Positions 25,231 to 35,234 of a stretch of DNA of 64,000 nucleotides are shown piece by piece (position 1 is the stretch's first letter; each line of letters begins with the position of its first letter). The DNA is taken from assembly GCF_032098525.1 (NCBI RefSeq), contig NZ_CP134890.1, positions 992,001 through 1,056,000 on the forward strand. Reading direction: 5' to 3'. This stretch comes from Flavobacterium sp. PMTSA4. GTDB lineage: Bacteria; Bacteroidota; Bacteroidia; Flavobacteriales; Flavobacteriaceae. The notes below the pieces were generated by a model. It did not search any database, was not told the DNA's origin, and saw only the letters and a program-made list of their open reading frames with translations. The translations under genes were made by a program, and so were the position numbers.

Positions 25231-27771
25231 ATGGCAGTATTAACAGCAATACAAAACGGAAATTTTACAAATGCTTCAACTTGGGGTTTAGTTGATTCTA
25301 CTTCATATTTAGATAGTAGAGTTAATTCAACAACTCTTACAACCACAACAACTAATGCATCAGCAAATTTTACGACTGGTGCAATTACAATTTCAGGTAT
25401 TGCAATTCAAATAAAAGGTGTTGGTTCAGTTAATATGACAATGAGATTATATAATGCGACCACTTCATCAATTGTAAAAGATGTAACTATTTCATTAAGT
25501 GATTTACCAAATACTGGTAATATAAATTCAGAATATGTTGGATGGGTTTATTTTAAATTTGATTCAGATGTAACATTATCTGCTGGTGAAGCTTATAATA
25601 TTAGAATGTTTATTAATACTGGTTCTAATCAATGTACAGTTTATACTAATGGAACTACTAATAACTGGAGCAGAGCATTAATTACATCAACAAATCAAGC
25701 ACCAGCATCAGGTGATACATTGATTATACCAAGTTTACATACTAATATTGGTGTATATAGTGCCACAACAGTAACAATGAATAATACAATTACTGATTTA
25801 TTTGGTAATGTTTATCTTGGTGGTTATGGCAAATTATCTTATGCTGTATCTGGTTCGACGAATTATAAATTACGTTTAAATGGTGATATGTATGTTGCAA
25901 AAGGTTCAACATTAACTATTGGTAATACATCCACTCCATTTCCAATTACATCTACTGCTTTATTAGAATTTAATTGTTCATCAGATTATCAATATCAATT
26001 GTTCCACTATGGAACAATTGAAACTAAATGTGATACAAATATTATTCATAGAGCATTATTAAATTCAGATGCAGCTGTAAGTGCAACAACACTAACAACT
26101 GATATTTCAACTGGATGGAAAAATGGTGATGTGATTGGTATTGCATCAACAACTAAAACTACTACTCAATATGAAAAAGTAACTTTAACTGCTGATGCTT
26201 CTGGTACAACTTTAAATTGTAATACATTAACTTATTTTCACGATGGTGATTCATCTGAATATATACAAGCTGATATAGTTAACTTATCGAAAAGGATTAA
26301 AATAGGTACTACAACATCATTTAGAACCAGAATCAATTTACAACATATTAATACACCAACTTCAAATTTTAAAAATGCTGAATTTGCTAACTGTTTAATA
26401 ATTACAACTAATGTATCATTATTATCATATATTTTAACATTTGAAAATTGTTCATTTTGGCAAACTGGTACAGCTGTAACACAATTAAATGCATATACAA
26501 ACTTATTAAATACAATAAATAGTTGTGTATTCTTCAATTTTGGTAGTATAAATTCTTTATCAAGTTTATCTACAAATTCAGTTTATATTGGTTCTAATTC
26601 ATCAACTGGTGTAAGTGTTATTTTAGGAAATGATAATTCAATATCATCAGCAGTAAATCTTTGTATTGCTGGTTGGTTTGGTACTACTGGACTTTTTGCT
26701 GGTACTTTAACTGAATCAAATAACAATAAACTGTATAGTGCTTTATATGGTTATCAAGTAAGTACTACTTACACAAATATTGAATTAAATAATTGGCTTA
26801 TTTTTAATTGTGCAGTTGGTGTAAGATTGACTTCATTTGGTGTAACAAATGGTGATAGAACTGGTAAACATATGATGAGTAATATAAAGTTACATAGTAA
26901 TACAAACAACTTTGACCCAACTGGTGTTTTACAAGGAAATTTTATTGTAAAAGGTGGTTATATCTGGGGTGGTAAATCACCATATACTACTTCAATTGGA
27001 TTAATTGCATTTAACAATAGTCAAATTAATTATGATACATTAAATATTGCTGATGTTACTTTTGGAAAACGTCCTGATGGTGTTAATAGTCACTTTAGTT
27101 TAGCTTGTTTACGTTCATTAAGTGTTGGTAATGTAATTTTATCAAACTGTTTATTTTATGGAACTGAATCAATTTATTTGGGCTCATCATTTCAACCAAC
27201 AGCAAATAGACCAAAATTTATTACTTCAATTAAACACAATGGTATAAGTGGTAATTATAAAGAAATTCAGGGTAATGGTGAATTAAGAACTGATACAAGC
27301 ATTCTTTATAATTCAAAAAATACTTTAAGACTTACACCAGCATCTACAATTTATAAAACATTTTCAAACACAGTAAACATACCAGTTAAATCTGGTCAAA
27401 CTGGTAATATATCAGTTAAAGTTAGAAAATCAGTATTAGCTGATGGTACAGCATATAATGGTGGTGAACCAAGATTAATTTTAGAGAGAAACCCACTTAT
27501 AGGTATATATGAAGATACTGTAGTTAATACAACAACTGCTGCTGCTAACGGAAATTGGGAAACATTATCATTTACAACAAGTGCAACTACTGAAAATGTA
27601 ATTTTAAGTTTTTATGTTGATTGTATTGGAAATCTTGGTTGGGTTAATGTTGCAGACTGGAAAACAACAAATTATAATGATACAAGAAATTTAAATTATA
27701 ATGGTGGTTTAGGTATTTATACTAATTTACAATATCGTAAAGGTGGCGGTAATTATAGTTTTTTTAATTAA
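25231..27771 (+). CDS. Putative tail spike / receptor-binding protein
   Basis: An 846-aa protein rich in Asn, Thr, Ser and Gly. It begins AVLTAIQNGNFTNASTWG, a sequence common at the N-terminus of secreted or virion beta-helix proteins. Short recurring strands with Asn turns (ILTFENCSFWQTGTAV, LLNTINSCVFFNFGS, IIGSN-like repeats) fit a right-handed parallel beta helix. The C-terminal 170 residues look like a separate beta-sandwich. It is a likely determinant of host range. Confidence 0.6.
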   Translation: MAVLTAIQNGNFTNASTWGLVDSTSYLDSRVNSTTLTTTTTNASANFTTGAITISGIAIQIKGVGSVNMTMRLYNATTSSIVKDVTISLSDLPNTGNINSEYVGWVYFKFDSDVTLSAGEAYNIRMFINTGSNQCTVYTNGTTNNWSRALITSTNQAPASGDTLIIPSLHTNIGVYSATTVTMNNTITDLFGNVYLGGYGKLSYAVSGSTNYKLRLNGDMYVAKGSTLTIGNTSTPFPITSTALLEFNCSSDYQYQLFHYGTIETKCDTNIIHRALLNSDAAVSATTLTTDISTGWKNGDVIGIASTTKTTTQYEKVTLTADASGTTLNCNTLTYFHDGDSSEYIQADIVNLSKRIKIGTTTSFRTRINLQHINTPTSNFKNAEFANCLIITTNVSLLSYILTFENCSFWQTGTAVTQLNAYTNLLNTINSCVFFNFGSINSLSSLSTNSVYIGSNSSTGVSVILGNDNSISSAVNLCIAGWFGTTGLFAGTLTESNNNKLYSALYGYQVSTTYTNIELNNWLIFNCAVGVRLTSFGVTNGDRTGKHMMSNIKLHSNTNNFDPTGVLQGNFIVKGGYIWGGKSPYTTSIGLIAFNNSQINYDTLNIADVTFGKRPDGVNSHFSLACLRSLSVGNVILSNCLFYGTESIYLGSSFQPTANRPKFITSIKHNGISGNYKEIQGNGELRTDTSILYNSKNTLRLTPASTIYKTFSNTVNIPVKSGQTGNISVKVRKSVLADGTAYNGGEPRLILERNPLIGIYEDTVVNTTTAAANGNWETLSFTTSATTENVILSFYVDCIGNLGWVNVADWKTTNYNDTRNLNYNGGLGIYTNLQYRKGGGNYSFFN

Positions 27772-27809
27772 ACATAAATAACATATTAAAATTAATTATT
27801 AAAAGAACT

Positions 27810-28301
27810 ATGAACTTTAACAATATATATGTATTTGATTTTCAAATTAAATCATTCTTATTTTCACTATTAATTAGTGTAATTACCATACTTACACCAA
27901 TAAAAGCATTCCTTATAATCTGCTCATTATTTGTTGGTGCAGATACTGTATTTGGCATTTACACAACAATTAAATTAAACGGATTAAAATCATTTAGAAG
28001 TAATCTATTATTCAATGTTGTTGTTAAAACTTTTTTCTATATGGGTGCTATTGTTTTAGCATACTTAATTGACAAACACATTTTTGAAGGTTCAATTATG
28101 GGTGTAAATCTATTAATCACAAAAGCAATAACTCTTTTATGGTGCTACATTGAATTAAAATCACTTAATCAAACATCAATGAAACTTGGTAATAAATCTT
28201 TATGGGTTTTAGTCAAAGATATGTTCAATAAAGGCAAAGAATTCAAAAAAGACCTTGGTGATATTATAAACAATAATGACAATCAAGAAATAGAAGAATA
28301 A
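27810..28301 (+). CDS. Phage holin (toxin-secretion/phage-lysis holin family)
   Basis: A 163-aa inner-membrane protein with three to four hydrophobic helices (about residues 12-35, 36-52, 72-93, 100-118) and a charged cytoplasmic tail, KGKEFKKDLGDIINNNDN. The layout and the motif LFVGADTVFGIYTTIK match the Phage_holin_4 family (VDTVTG-type motif). It would make the membrane lesion that lets the endolysin out. It sits after the fibre genes and ends in a terminator. Confidence 0.82.
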   Translation: MNFNNIYVFDFQIKSFLFSLLISVITILTPIKAFLIICSLFVGADTVFGIYTTIKLNGLKSFRSNLLFNVVVKTFFYMGAIVLAYLIDKHIFEGSIMGVNLLITKAITLLWCYIELKSLNQTSMKLGNKSLWVLVKDMFNKGKEFKKDLGDIINNNDNQEIEE

Positions 28302-28325
28302 AGGGAACATTAAGTTCCCTTTTTT
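28301..28325 (+). terminator. Intrinsic terminator after the holin
   Basis: AAGGGAAC (28301-28308) pairs with GTTCCCTT (28314-28321) around ATTAA... and is followed by TTTT. It closes the late-3 transcript right before late promoter 4. Confidence 0.85.
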
Positions 28326-28335
28326 ATTACCTATC

Positions 28336-28367
28336 ACTTTACTTTCATCTGGTTCAGAAGTATTATT
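28336..28367 (+). promoter_or_regulatory. Phage late promoter 4 (TTTACT-N17-TATTAT)
   Basis: ACTTTACTT at 28336-28344 and GTATTATT at 28360-28367, with the -35-like and -10-like hexamers 17 bp apart. The stretch TTCAGAAGTAT between them is close to that of late promoter 2. The small terminase ATG lies 19 bp downstream. Confidence 0.75.
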
Positions 28368-28386
28368 TCCATAAATAGAAATAATT

Positions 28387-28938
28387 ATGAATGAACAAAA
28401 TGATAAAAATAAAGTTGGAAGACCTTTTAAAATGGAAAAATGGATTCCAGCATTAAAATCAGTACTTGAAGAGAGAAACATTGTATTTCTTACTGATACA
28501 GACCTTGTTTTTCTGGTCAACAAAAAACTACCAATTGAAGATAGAATTACCACAAGATGTTTCAAAAATTGGAAAGCTGGGAAATTCGCACCAAATGAAG
28601 AATTAGGTGAACAATTTATTGAATTAGTTCAAGAAGCTTTGATTAATGAAAAAGAAGCTTTGCTAAATAGCTTGAAAAATGAAAAATCAGGTTACTGGGT
28701 TCGTTATGCTTGGATATTAGAAAGAAAATTTGAAGAGTATAACCTTAAACAAGTAACTGAAAATATCAATAAGAATGAAGAAACTCAAATCATTCAAATT
28801 ACAGCAGCAAATCTTGAACAAAAGAAGATGATTGAAAACTTAATCAATGTTGATTTTGAAGAAGTAAAACCAAAACAAATTAAAATAAAACCAGAAGTTG
28901 AATCAACTGATAACAAAGAAGAAGATTATGGTTTTTAA
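28387..28938 (+). CDS. Putative terminase small subunit
   Basis: A 183-aa DNA-recognition subunit of the packaging motor, assigned from its position directly before the large terminase. The N-terminus NKVGRPFKMEKWIPAL carries a GRP motif typical of small terminases, and a helix-turn-helix-like segment follows (FLTDTDLVFLVNKKL ... CFKNWKAGKF). The C-terminal half is coiled-coil-like and ends in an acidic tail. Its stop overlaps the next gene as TAATG. Confidence 0.75.
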   Translation: MNEQNDKNKVGRPFKMEKWIPALKSVLEERNIVFLTDTDLVFLVNKKLPIEDRITTRCFKNWKAGKFAPNEELGEQFIELVQEALINEKEALLNSLKNEKSGYWVRYAWILERKFEEYNLKQVTENINKNEETQIIQITAANLEQKKMIENLINVDFEEVKPKQIKIKPEVESTDNKEEDYGF

Positions 28939-30113
28939 TGAAAATCACACCATCAACTGCATTCAGTAAAATTTACTATTTGAATGCTCCTATTCGAGTA
29001 GTTCAAGGTGGAACATCAGCTGGTAAAACTTATTCAATAATTCAATATCTTATTCTTTATTCTCTTAAGAAAAAATTACAAATATCAATAGTTGCAGAAT
29101 CAATACCAGTACTTAAAAGAGGTGCTTACAAAGACTTTATTGATATTATAACTTCAATGGGATTATATGATGAATCAGCACACAATAAAACTGATAGAAC
29201 ATATCATTTAAATGATTCCAAATTCGAATTCTTTTCTGCCGATGATTCAAAAAAATTAAGAGGTTCAAGAAGGGATATTCTTTTCATAAATGAGGCAAAC
29301 AATATATCATTTGAAGCTTTTAATGAATTAAACATAAGAACAAAGAACTTCACTTTTATTGACTTCAACCCTACTTCATCATTTTGGGCTCATTCTGAAT
29401 TAATTGGTAAAGAAGGTGTTGATTTTACAATTCTAACATTCAGAGATAATGAATATTTAGATGAAAAAATCAAGGCAGAAATTGAAAGTATGGAAGCCAA
29501 AGCCCTTACATCTGAATATTGGGCTAATAGATGGAAGGTAATGGGGCTTGGTCAATTAGGGATTCAATCAGGTTCAGTTTATAAAGATTGGTCAGAAATT
29601 GAAGAATTACCAGATGATGCAGAATTACTTGGTTCAGGTATTGATTTTGGGTTTACAAACGACCCAACAGCACTTGTTTCAGTTTATAGATATGATGGAG
29701 AAATCATTGTTGATGAAATCATTTATCAAAAAGGATTATTGAACAGTCAACTTGCTAATCTAATCAAAGGTACTAATGCGAAAAACAATATAATATATGC
29801 TGATTCAGCTGAACCAAAAACAATTGCTGAATTAAAATCATATGGATTAAATGTATTACCAGTTGTTAAAGGAAAAGATTCAATTAGCTATGGTATTCAA
29901 TTAATACAATCACAACCAATAAAAATAACATCAAGAAGTACCAACCTTATTAAAGAACTCCAAAATTATGTTTGGATGAAAGATAAAGAAGGTAAAGATT
30001 TATCAATTCCAATTGATGATTTTAATCACGGATTGGATGGCTTAAGATACTTTTTCTTAATGAAGTTTGGAAATAAAAGCGGTGGTTATAAAACTTTCAG
30101 ATGGAGAAGATAA
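28938..30113 (+). CDS. Terminase large subunit
   Basis: A 391-aa packaging ATPase-nuclease of the PBSX type. The Walker A motif GGTSAGKT is at 24-31 and the Walker B motif DILFINE at 113-119 (Glu119 catalytic). FIDFNPT may be motif III. The RNase H-like nuclease domain starts with GIDFGFTNDPTALV and continues with IIYADSAEPKTIAELKSYG, both with metal-binding Asp residues. Length is usual. The end overlaps the next ORF by 13 bp. Confidence 0.95.
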   Translation: MKITPSTAFSKIYYLNAPIRVVQGGTSAGKTYSIIQYLILYSLKKKLQISIVAESIPVLKRGAYKDFIDIITSMGLYDESAHNKTDRTYHLNDSKFEFFSADDSKKLRGSRRDILFINEANNISFEAFNELNIRTKNFTFIDFNPTSSFWAHSELIGKEGVDFTILTFRDNEYLDEKIKAEIESMEAKALTSEYWANRWKVMGLGQLGIQSGSVYKDWSEIEELPDDAELLGSGIDFGFTNDPTALVSVYRYDGEIIVDEIIYQKGLLNSQLANLIKGTNAKNNIIYADSAEPKTIAELKSYGLNVLPVVKGKDSISYGIQLIQSQPIKITSRSTNLIKELQNYVWMKDKEGKDLSIPIDDFNHGLDGLRYFFLMKFGNKSGGYKTFRWRR

Positions 30114-30721
30114 TTGACTATAAAGTAAAGGACTTTTTGGAATTGGATGATTTTGATAAAGTCCAAGAATATATAACAATTTTAGACCATTTAAAGCCAT
30201 TAAATGAAATACCAAACCCAAGTTATAAATGGTATCATAAATGGTTTAAAAAACGTCCTAAAACACTAATAGTAAATGATATTAGAAGCTTAAAATTTCA
30301 TCAAGTATTTGAAATAAAAATGAATCTATTTGAATCTAATATTCAATCACTTATTGATTCAATTAAAATGATAGTTGATGTTCAAGATAATGATATTTTA
30401 AACTTTACTATAACTACTTTTTACGGTATTATTTCTAAGATGAAACTTGAAATCATTGAAATCATTGAAAATGAAATCAAAGACTGGTTTGATGATTTTG
30501 AAGATGAATTTATCAATGCTGTAAATGCCAATGAAAGAATGGCAATATTCGGAGTTCTTAACCTTTTAGATTCACTTGCAAACGGTGATGTTCTTAAATG
30601 GGAAGAAATCGAAAAACTACCTTATCAAACTGTATTTGTAAAATTAAAAATGGATAAGGAAAAGAATAAAATTCAACGAGAAATTGCTGAATTACAAAGA
30701 AAAAAACAAGTTAAAAAATAA
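30101..30721 (+). CDS. Hypothetical protein, possible tail-assembly or packaging factor
   Basis: A 206-aa acidic, helical protein that starts within the end of the terminase gene and ends in a TAATG overlap with the next. The Lys-rich helical C-terminus (KEKNKIQREIAELQRKKQVKK) is probably coiled coil. Its place before tail-completion genes could fit a tail chaperone, but I see no slippery frameshift site and no recognised family. Confidence 0.55.
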   Translation: MEKIIDYKVKDFLELDDFDKVQEYITILDHLKPLNEIPNPSYKWYHKWFKKRPKTLIVNDIRSLKFHQVFEIKMNLFESNIQSLIDSIKMIVDVQDNDILNFTITTFYGIISKMKLEIIEIIENEIKDWFDDFEDEFINAVNANERMAIFGVLNLLDSLANGDVLKWEEIEKLPYQTVFVKLKMDKEKNKIQREIAELQRKKQVKK

Positions 30722-31113
30722 TGTATGATTTATTAAAATCAATAGCTGAAAATAATGATTGGGTTTTTGAATATGGTAGAGAAGATTTCTTGAATCTAAA
30801 CAACAATATGGAACCAAATAAAATCTATCTATTTGTTCAACCTATTGAAATTGACAGCAGATTCTCAGATGCTGGTATTGAATCTCAAACATACAATGTA
30901 AAATTGATGTTGGTAATACCATCTAACTTATCTGAAACCTACCAATTCAGATATGAAAACTACATTAAACCATTACTTGACGATTCAAAAAAACTAATAA
31001 TTGATGGAATCAATTGTAACAACTTGGATATTCAATTTTTAAAAACAATTGAAGTAATCAATTATTTTGATTTTAATGCCGATGGTTTAATAATAAATCT
31101 TTCTGCAAAATAA
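30721..31113 (+). CDS. Hypothetical tail-completion-like protein
   Basis: A 130-aa alpha/beta protein. An N-terminal helix (MYDLLKSIAENNDWVFEYG) followed by strands (IYLFVQPIEID, TYNVKLMLVIPS) and a C-terminal helix resembles tail terminator or connector proteins (gpU-like fold). Assignment rests on position and secondary structure only. It is followed 7 bp later by the next gene. Confidence 0.55.
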   Translation: MYDLLKSIAENNDWVFEYGREDFLNLNNNMEPNKIYLFVQPIEIDSRFSDAGIESQTYNVKLMLVIPSNLSETYQFRYENYIKPLLDDSKKLIIDGINCNNLDIQFLKTIEVINYFDFNADGLIINLSAK

Positions 31114-31120
31114 ATTTATT

Positions 31121-31582
31121 ATGGAATTTATAGATAATGATGCCATAATAAAACAAGAAATGGAAGCATTAAAAGCTGATATAATTGAAGCTTATAATGC
31201 AAGTGGTAAAAGAACTTCTGGAGAATTTGAAAATGGTTTAGAAATTAGATATGAACCTAATAAAGCAACCTTAAGTGGATATGTTTATTTGGCTGGTAGA
31301 ATTAAAGGAAAACAACCACCAATTGAAGCTATTGAAAAGTGGATTATCCAAAAAGGAATCACACCAATTGAATCAAAAATGAAGATTTCAACACTTGCTT
31401 ATTTAATTGCAAGAAAGATTGGTGAAAAGGGTACAAATAAAGAAAACCATTTATTGGTTTATGACCAAGTAATAACACCACAAAGAATTGATTCAATTCT
31501 TGAAAAGATAAATAAAATCAATGTTAATGCATTCACAAATGAAATTTCAGCATTGATTACCAAATTAGTTGATAACAAATAA
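31121..31582 (+). CDS. Hypothetical tail-component protein
   Basis: A 153-aa protein. The central GRIKGKQPPIEAIEKWIIQKGITP ... LAYLIARKIGEKGTNKE looks like the conserved part of phage tail-component/minor tail proteins of the gp10/virion-morphogenesis type in Bacteroidetes phages. It is in the TAATG-coupled chain of tail genes. Confidence 0.58.
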   Translation: MEFIDNDAIIKQEMEALKADIIEAYNASGKRTSGEFENGLEIRYEPNKATLSGYVYLAGRIKGKQPPIEAIEKWIIQKGITPIESKMKISTLAYLIARKIGEKGTNKENHLLVYDQVITPQRIDSILEKINKINVNAFTNEISALITKLVDNK

Positions 31583-32685
31583 TGATTATATTTCAAAAAG
31601 ACCTTTTAGATATTAACCCAGCTTATAATGATTCAATTGTTGAATATTCTACTTCTTTAACTGGAGTAACATATTCTGAAATATTCATCAATTCAAATCC
31701 ATTTAGAATATATCCAATCAACAACACCTTTAATTTCAATTATAAGGATATTGTAAAAGTATTAATCAATCAGAATAATTTTAATGATGAAATCATTCCA
31801 GATTTAAATGATGATACAATATATGATGATGAAACACTATCATTATCACTTTCATCATTCATTGTTGTTTATACTACTACAACAGCAGATACAATTACAA
31901 AGGATTATGTGTTTTTGAAAAATGTTGAACAGTTAATTAACTACAAGGAAAAAGCAGCAATTAATAGTAATGTTAGAGTATTACTACCTACTTCTAATTA
32001 TCTGGATTATCATTTACCATATTTTGAAGGTTATCCAATTGATTTTGCTTTTTATGGATTGCAAAATGGTGATACTTTTCAATTTAAAAACATTACTACC
32101 ATATCAGAATCTGAAATATTTTCAGCTACAACAAATGAAGTGAAAAGATTTTATTTATCAGATGGTTCAATAGCAAATGATAATGCACTTGGTTTATCCA
32201 CAACTACAAATCTTGTTGAATTTTATGTGAATGACCTTTTAAAAGCAAATATTAGAATCAAAAGATTTGAATCAAAATGTGGTGTTTATTTGAAATGGTT
32301 CAATGATTTTGGAAGCTATTCTTATTGGTTATTTGAACCATATTATGATGAATCTAAACTATTCAAAACAATTGATGAGATAAATGGTAACTATGACAAT
32401 TTGCAGAATATAAAAAGCACAAGTAATATAACTGGGAAAAATGGAACATCAAGTATGAAATTAAAAACTTCATTAAAAGATGAAGATAAAGAATACTTAA
32501 GTTCAATTCTAAGTTCTGCTAAAGTTGAAATGTATATTCATCAAACACCTTTTAATCTATTAGAAGATGGAAAATTCATTGGTGTAAAACTCAATGATGG
32601 TTCATTCTCTTTTAATAATAAAAACTCCAATCATAGATTGGAAGTAACAATAACATTACCAGATTTATTCACACATAGTTTATAA
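31582..32685 (+). CDS. Hypothetical tail protein
   Basis: A 367-aa beta-rich protein (MIIFQKDLLDINPAYNDSIVEYST). The repeated short strands and the C-terminal SSAKVEMYIHQTPFNLLEDGKFIGVKLNDGSFSFNNKNSNHRLEVTITLPD suggest a baseplate or distal-tail part. It is linked by TAATG overlaps on both sides. No named family recognised. Confidence 0.55.
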   Translation: MIIFQKDLLDINPAYNDSIVEYSTSLTGVTYSEIFINSNPFRIYPINNTFNFNYKDIVKVLINQNNFNDEIIPDLNDDTIYDDETLSLSLSSFIVVYTTTTADTITKDYVFLKNVEQLINYKEKAAINSNVRVLLPTSNYLDYHLPYFEGYPIDFAFYGLQNGDTFQFKNITTISESEIFSATTNEVKRFYLSDGSIANDNALGLSTTTNLVEFYVNDLLKANIRIKRFESKCGVYLKWFNDFGSYSYWLFEPYYDESKLFKTIDEINGNYDNLQNIKSTSNITGKNGTSSMKLKTSLKDEDKEYLSSILSSAKVEMYIHQTPFNLLEDGKFIGVKLNDGSFSFNNKNSNHRLEVTITLPDLFTHSL

Positions 32686-35192
32686 TGAATGAAAGATTAT
32701 ATATCAATGATATATTAATAGAATTAGAAAATTCATCAACTCAATTTTCAAGAACACTTCAAGTAAATGATTTGGCTATGTTATCTAATAGACAAACCAA
32801 CTTTACTAAAAATATAAAAATCCCAAAAACCCCAAATAATATAATGGCTATGGATTTTTTAAATGTTGTTGGAAACAGTAGTAATAAACCATATCAAAAA
32901 AATAATGTAAAATACTTTATTGATAATAATTGTATAATCTATAATGGTTGGGCAGTTATTAATCAATCAACTGAAAACAGTTATGAAATAACTGTTTATG
33001 ATGGGAATATTGACTTCTTTAAAACTATTGAAAACAAAACAATTACTGATGTTGATGTTTCTGAACTTGACCATATAAAAAACATAGATAATGTAGTTGA
33101 TAGTTTTACATCAACAACAAAAAATTACAAATACATTATAACTGATTATAATGGGAAAAACACTTATACAGATTCAGGAACAACAACTACAATTGATATA
33201 AATATTGATTATCAGATTCCATCTGCAAAGGTTAGTTATATATGGGATAGAGTATTTTCTTTTACAAATTTCACATACTCAGGTTCAGTATTTAGTGGTG
33301 ATAGTTTCACCAACTTATATATGACCTATCCAAAACCAGTTCCAACTGATGAACCAATAGTTACCCCTATTTCATCACAAGCTTCATCTATTGGTTCTAA
33401 TACTACTGATTGGTTCACATTTTCATTTTTTTTAAAATGTTTTCCTGAACCATTTGATACACCAGAAGCTGATAATGCAAATGGATATATAAGAATAAAA
33501 CAAAATGGGTCATTCAGATTAAAAGCAGAAGGTAATTATTATCTTAATTCTCAACCAAATGGTTCAGTTAGATATTATTTGTTTTCAGAATCAAATGTTT
33601 TAAAAACTTGGGGAGTTATCAATGGTCAAGCAAATGAAAGTGTAATACTTGGTTGTGCTGTAAATGATAAACTATTACTTGATTCACCATTGTATTTTGA
33701 TAATAGTTATATGGGTTCAGTTACAACTTCACTTGATTTAATTATTGGTTATGAAACAAATTTCAATGAAGCTTTAATTGATTTTCAAGTTAAAGATTTT
33801 GTCAATGAAATTATGCAAAGATTTGGACTTACAATGTTCAAAGATAAATATGAAAATCATATAGAGTTTTTGACACTTGATGAAATATTACAAGGTGAAA
33901 ATCAACTGGATTGGTCAGATAAATTTCAAGGCACATACAATGAAAAATACATTTTAAATAATTATGGTCAAAAGAACTTTTTAAAGTACAGATATAATGA
34001 AGAAAATCAAAAATTCAATGATGGATTCATATTAGTTAATAATGTTAATTTAAAAGATGAAACTACAATAATTGAATCAAAAATTTATTCCCCAGATGAT
34101 GGAAAAGGTATTGGATTTATAGGTGATGATAAGAGAGTTTATAAATTTTGGAATAAAGAAATCAAAGATGACAATACAGTAAAATATAAAGAACTAACTG
34201 GTAGATATTATTTTCTTAGAAGTGAAGATTATGTTGGTTCATCAATGAAAATAGGTAGTGAAAAATTAAATGTATTTCAAACTATTTCAAATTTTCCAAT
34301 TGCAAACTATGATAGATTATCATTCAAAGAAATTATATATGATTATTATTTACCAATTGAATCTATACTTGATAATGCAAAGGTACTTTTAGTTGACTTT
34401 TATTTAAAACCAAGTGATATTGAAAATTTTGATTTCAAAAAACTAATTTATGTAAAACAACTTGGTAGCTATTATTTGGTAAATAAAATTTCAAATTTCA
34501 CTAATGGTAAAATAACAAGATGTGAACTTATTGAAGTTGATTATCAAAAACGAATTGATGCACCAGAGGTTATTCCACCAAGTGGTATTACTATAACTTC
34601 TATTTCAATAAGTGGTTGTTCAGTAACACTTGAATATACTACAGATGCTGAATCAACTACACCAATAACAATTTATGGATTCCCTAATAGTTTTGGAACT
34701 ATACCACCACCAATACTTGAACCACAGTATTATTACAATGGTACTACTTATGCAACTGGTTATACTAATACAGTAACATTTGATGTAATGGCTGGTAATT
34801 ATTATCAATTCCAATTATCTATTGCTGAATTCCCACCAACAACAATTTATTCAAATATTGTTAGTGGTGAAAACTTTGGTAGTTGTACTTATGTTCCACC
34901 AGCACCAATTGCTACATACTTTATTATTACAAGTCTACAAACTATATCTGTAATAGGTAATACAAGAAAAGTAAGAGTTAATTATATATCTGATAGAACA
35001 GAAAATGAAGTTATAAATTTAAGTGCAACAGCATCTTTATCATTTGTTTATCCAGTCACACAAACATACTATTTAACACCATCAAATGGTTTTGTTGAAG
35101 TTGACTTACCAAATAAATTCTTTGATACAACTATACCTTGGAGTATTCAATTATCATCACAAGGTTTAACATCAAATTCAATGCTTTCATAA
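32685..35192 (+). CDS. Putative baseplate / distal tail protein
   Basis: An 835-aa protein. The N-terminus (MNERLYINDILIELENSSTQFSRTLQVNDL ... RQTNFTKNIKIPKTPNN) is of the type found in baseplate-hub-like proteins of Bacteroidetes siphoviruses. The middle (about 360-600) is alpha/beta, and the last ~200 residues contain two fibronectin-III-like stretches (ITITSISISGCSVTLEYTTDAEST; YFIITSLQTISVIGNTRKVRVNY) likely to be exposed adhesion domains. Confidence 0.58.
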   Translation: MNERLYINDILIELENSSTQFSRTLQVNDLAMLSNRQTNFTKNIKIPKTPNNIMAMDFLNVVGNSSNKPYQKNNVKYFIDNNCIIYNGWAVINQSTENSYEITVYDGNIDFFKTIENKTITDVDVSELDHIKNIDNVVDSFTSTTKNYKYIITDYNGKNTYTDSGTTTTIDINIDYQIPSAKVSYIWDRVFSFTNFTYSGSVFSGDSFTNLYMTYPKPVPTDEPIVTPISSQASSIGSNTTDWFTFSFFLKCFPEPFDTPEADNANGYIRIKQNGSFRLKAEGNYYLNSQPNGSVRYYLFSESNVLKTWGVINGQANESVILGCAVNDKLLLDSPLYFDNSYMGSVTTSLDLIIGYETNFNEALIDFQVKDFVNEIMQRFGLTMFKDKYENHIEFLTLDEILQGENQLDWSDKFQGTYNEKYILNNYGQKNFLKYRYNEENQKFNDGFILVNNVNLKDETTIIESKIYSPDDGKGIGFIGDDKRVYKFWNKEIKDDNTVKYKELTGRYYFLRSEDYVGSSMKIGSEKLNVFQTISNFPIANYDRLSFKEIIYDYYLPIESILDNAKVLLVDFYLKPSDIENFDFKKLIYVKQLGSYYLVNKISNFTNGKITRCELIEVDYQKRIDAPEVIPPSGITITSISISGCSVTLEYTTDAESTTPITIYGFPNSFGTIPPPILEPQYYYNGTTYATGYTNTVTFDVMAGNYYQFQLSIAEFPPTTIYSNIVSGENFGSCTYVPPAPIATYFIITSLQTISVIGNTRKVRVNYISDRTENEVINLSATASLSFVYPVTQTYYLTPSNGFVEVDLPNKFFDTTIPWSIQLSSQGLTSNSMLS

Positions 35193-35234
35193 AGCAATTC
35201 AATAACGTAAAAAAGCTAATACTATGAAATAGAA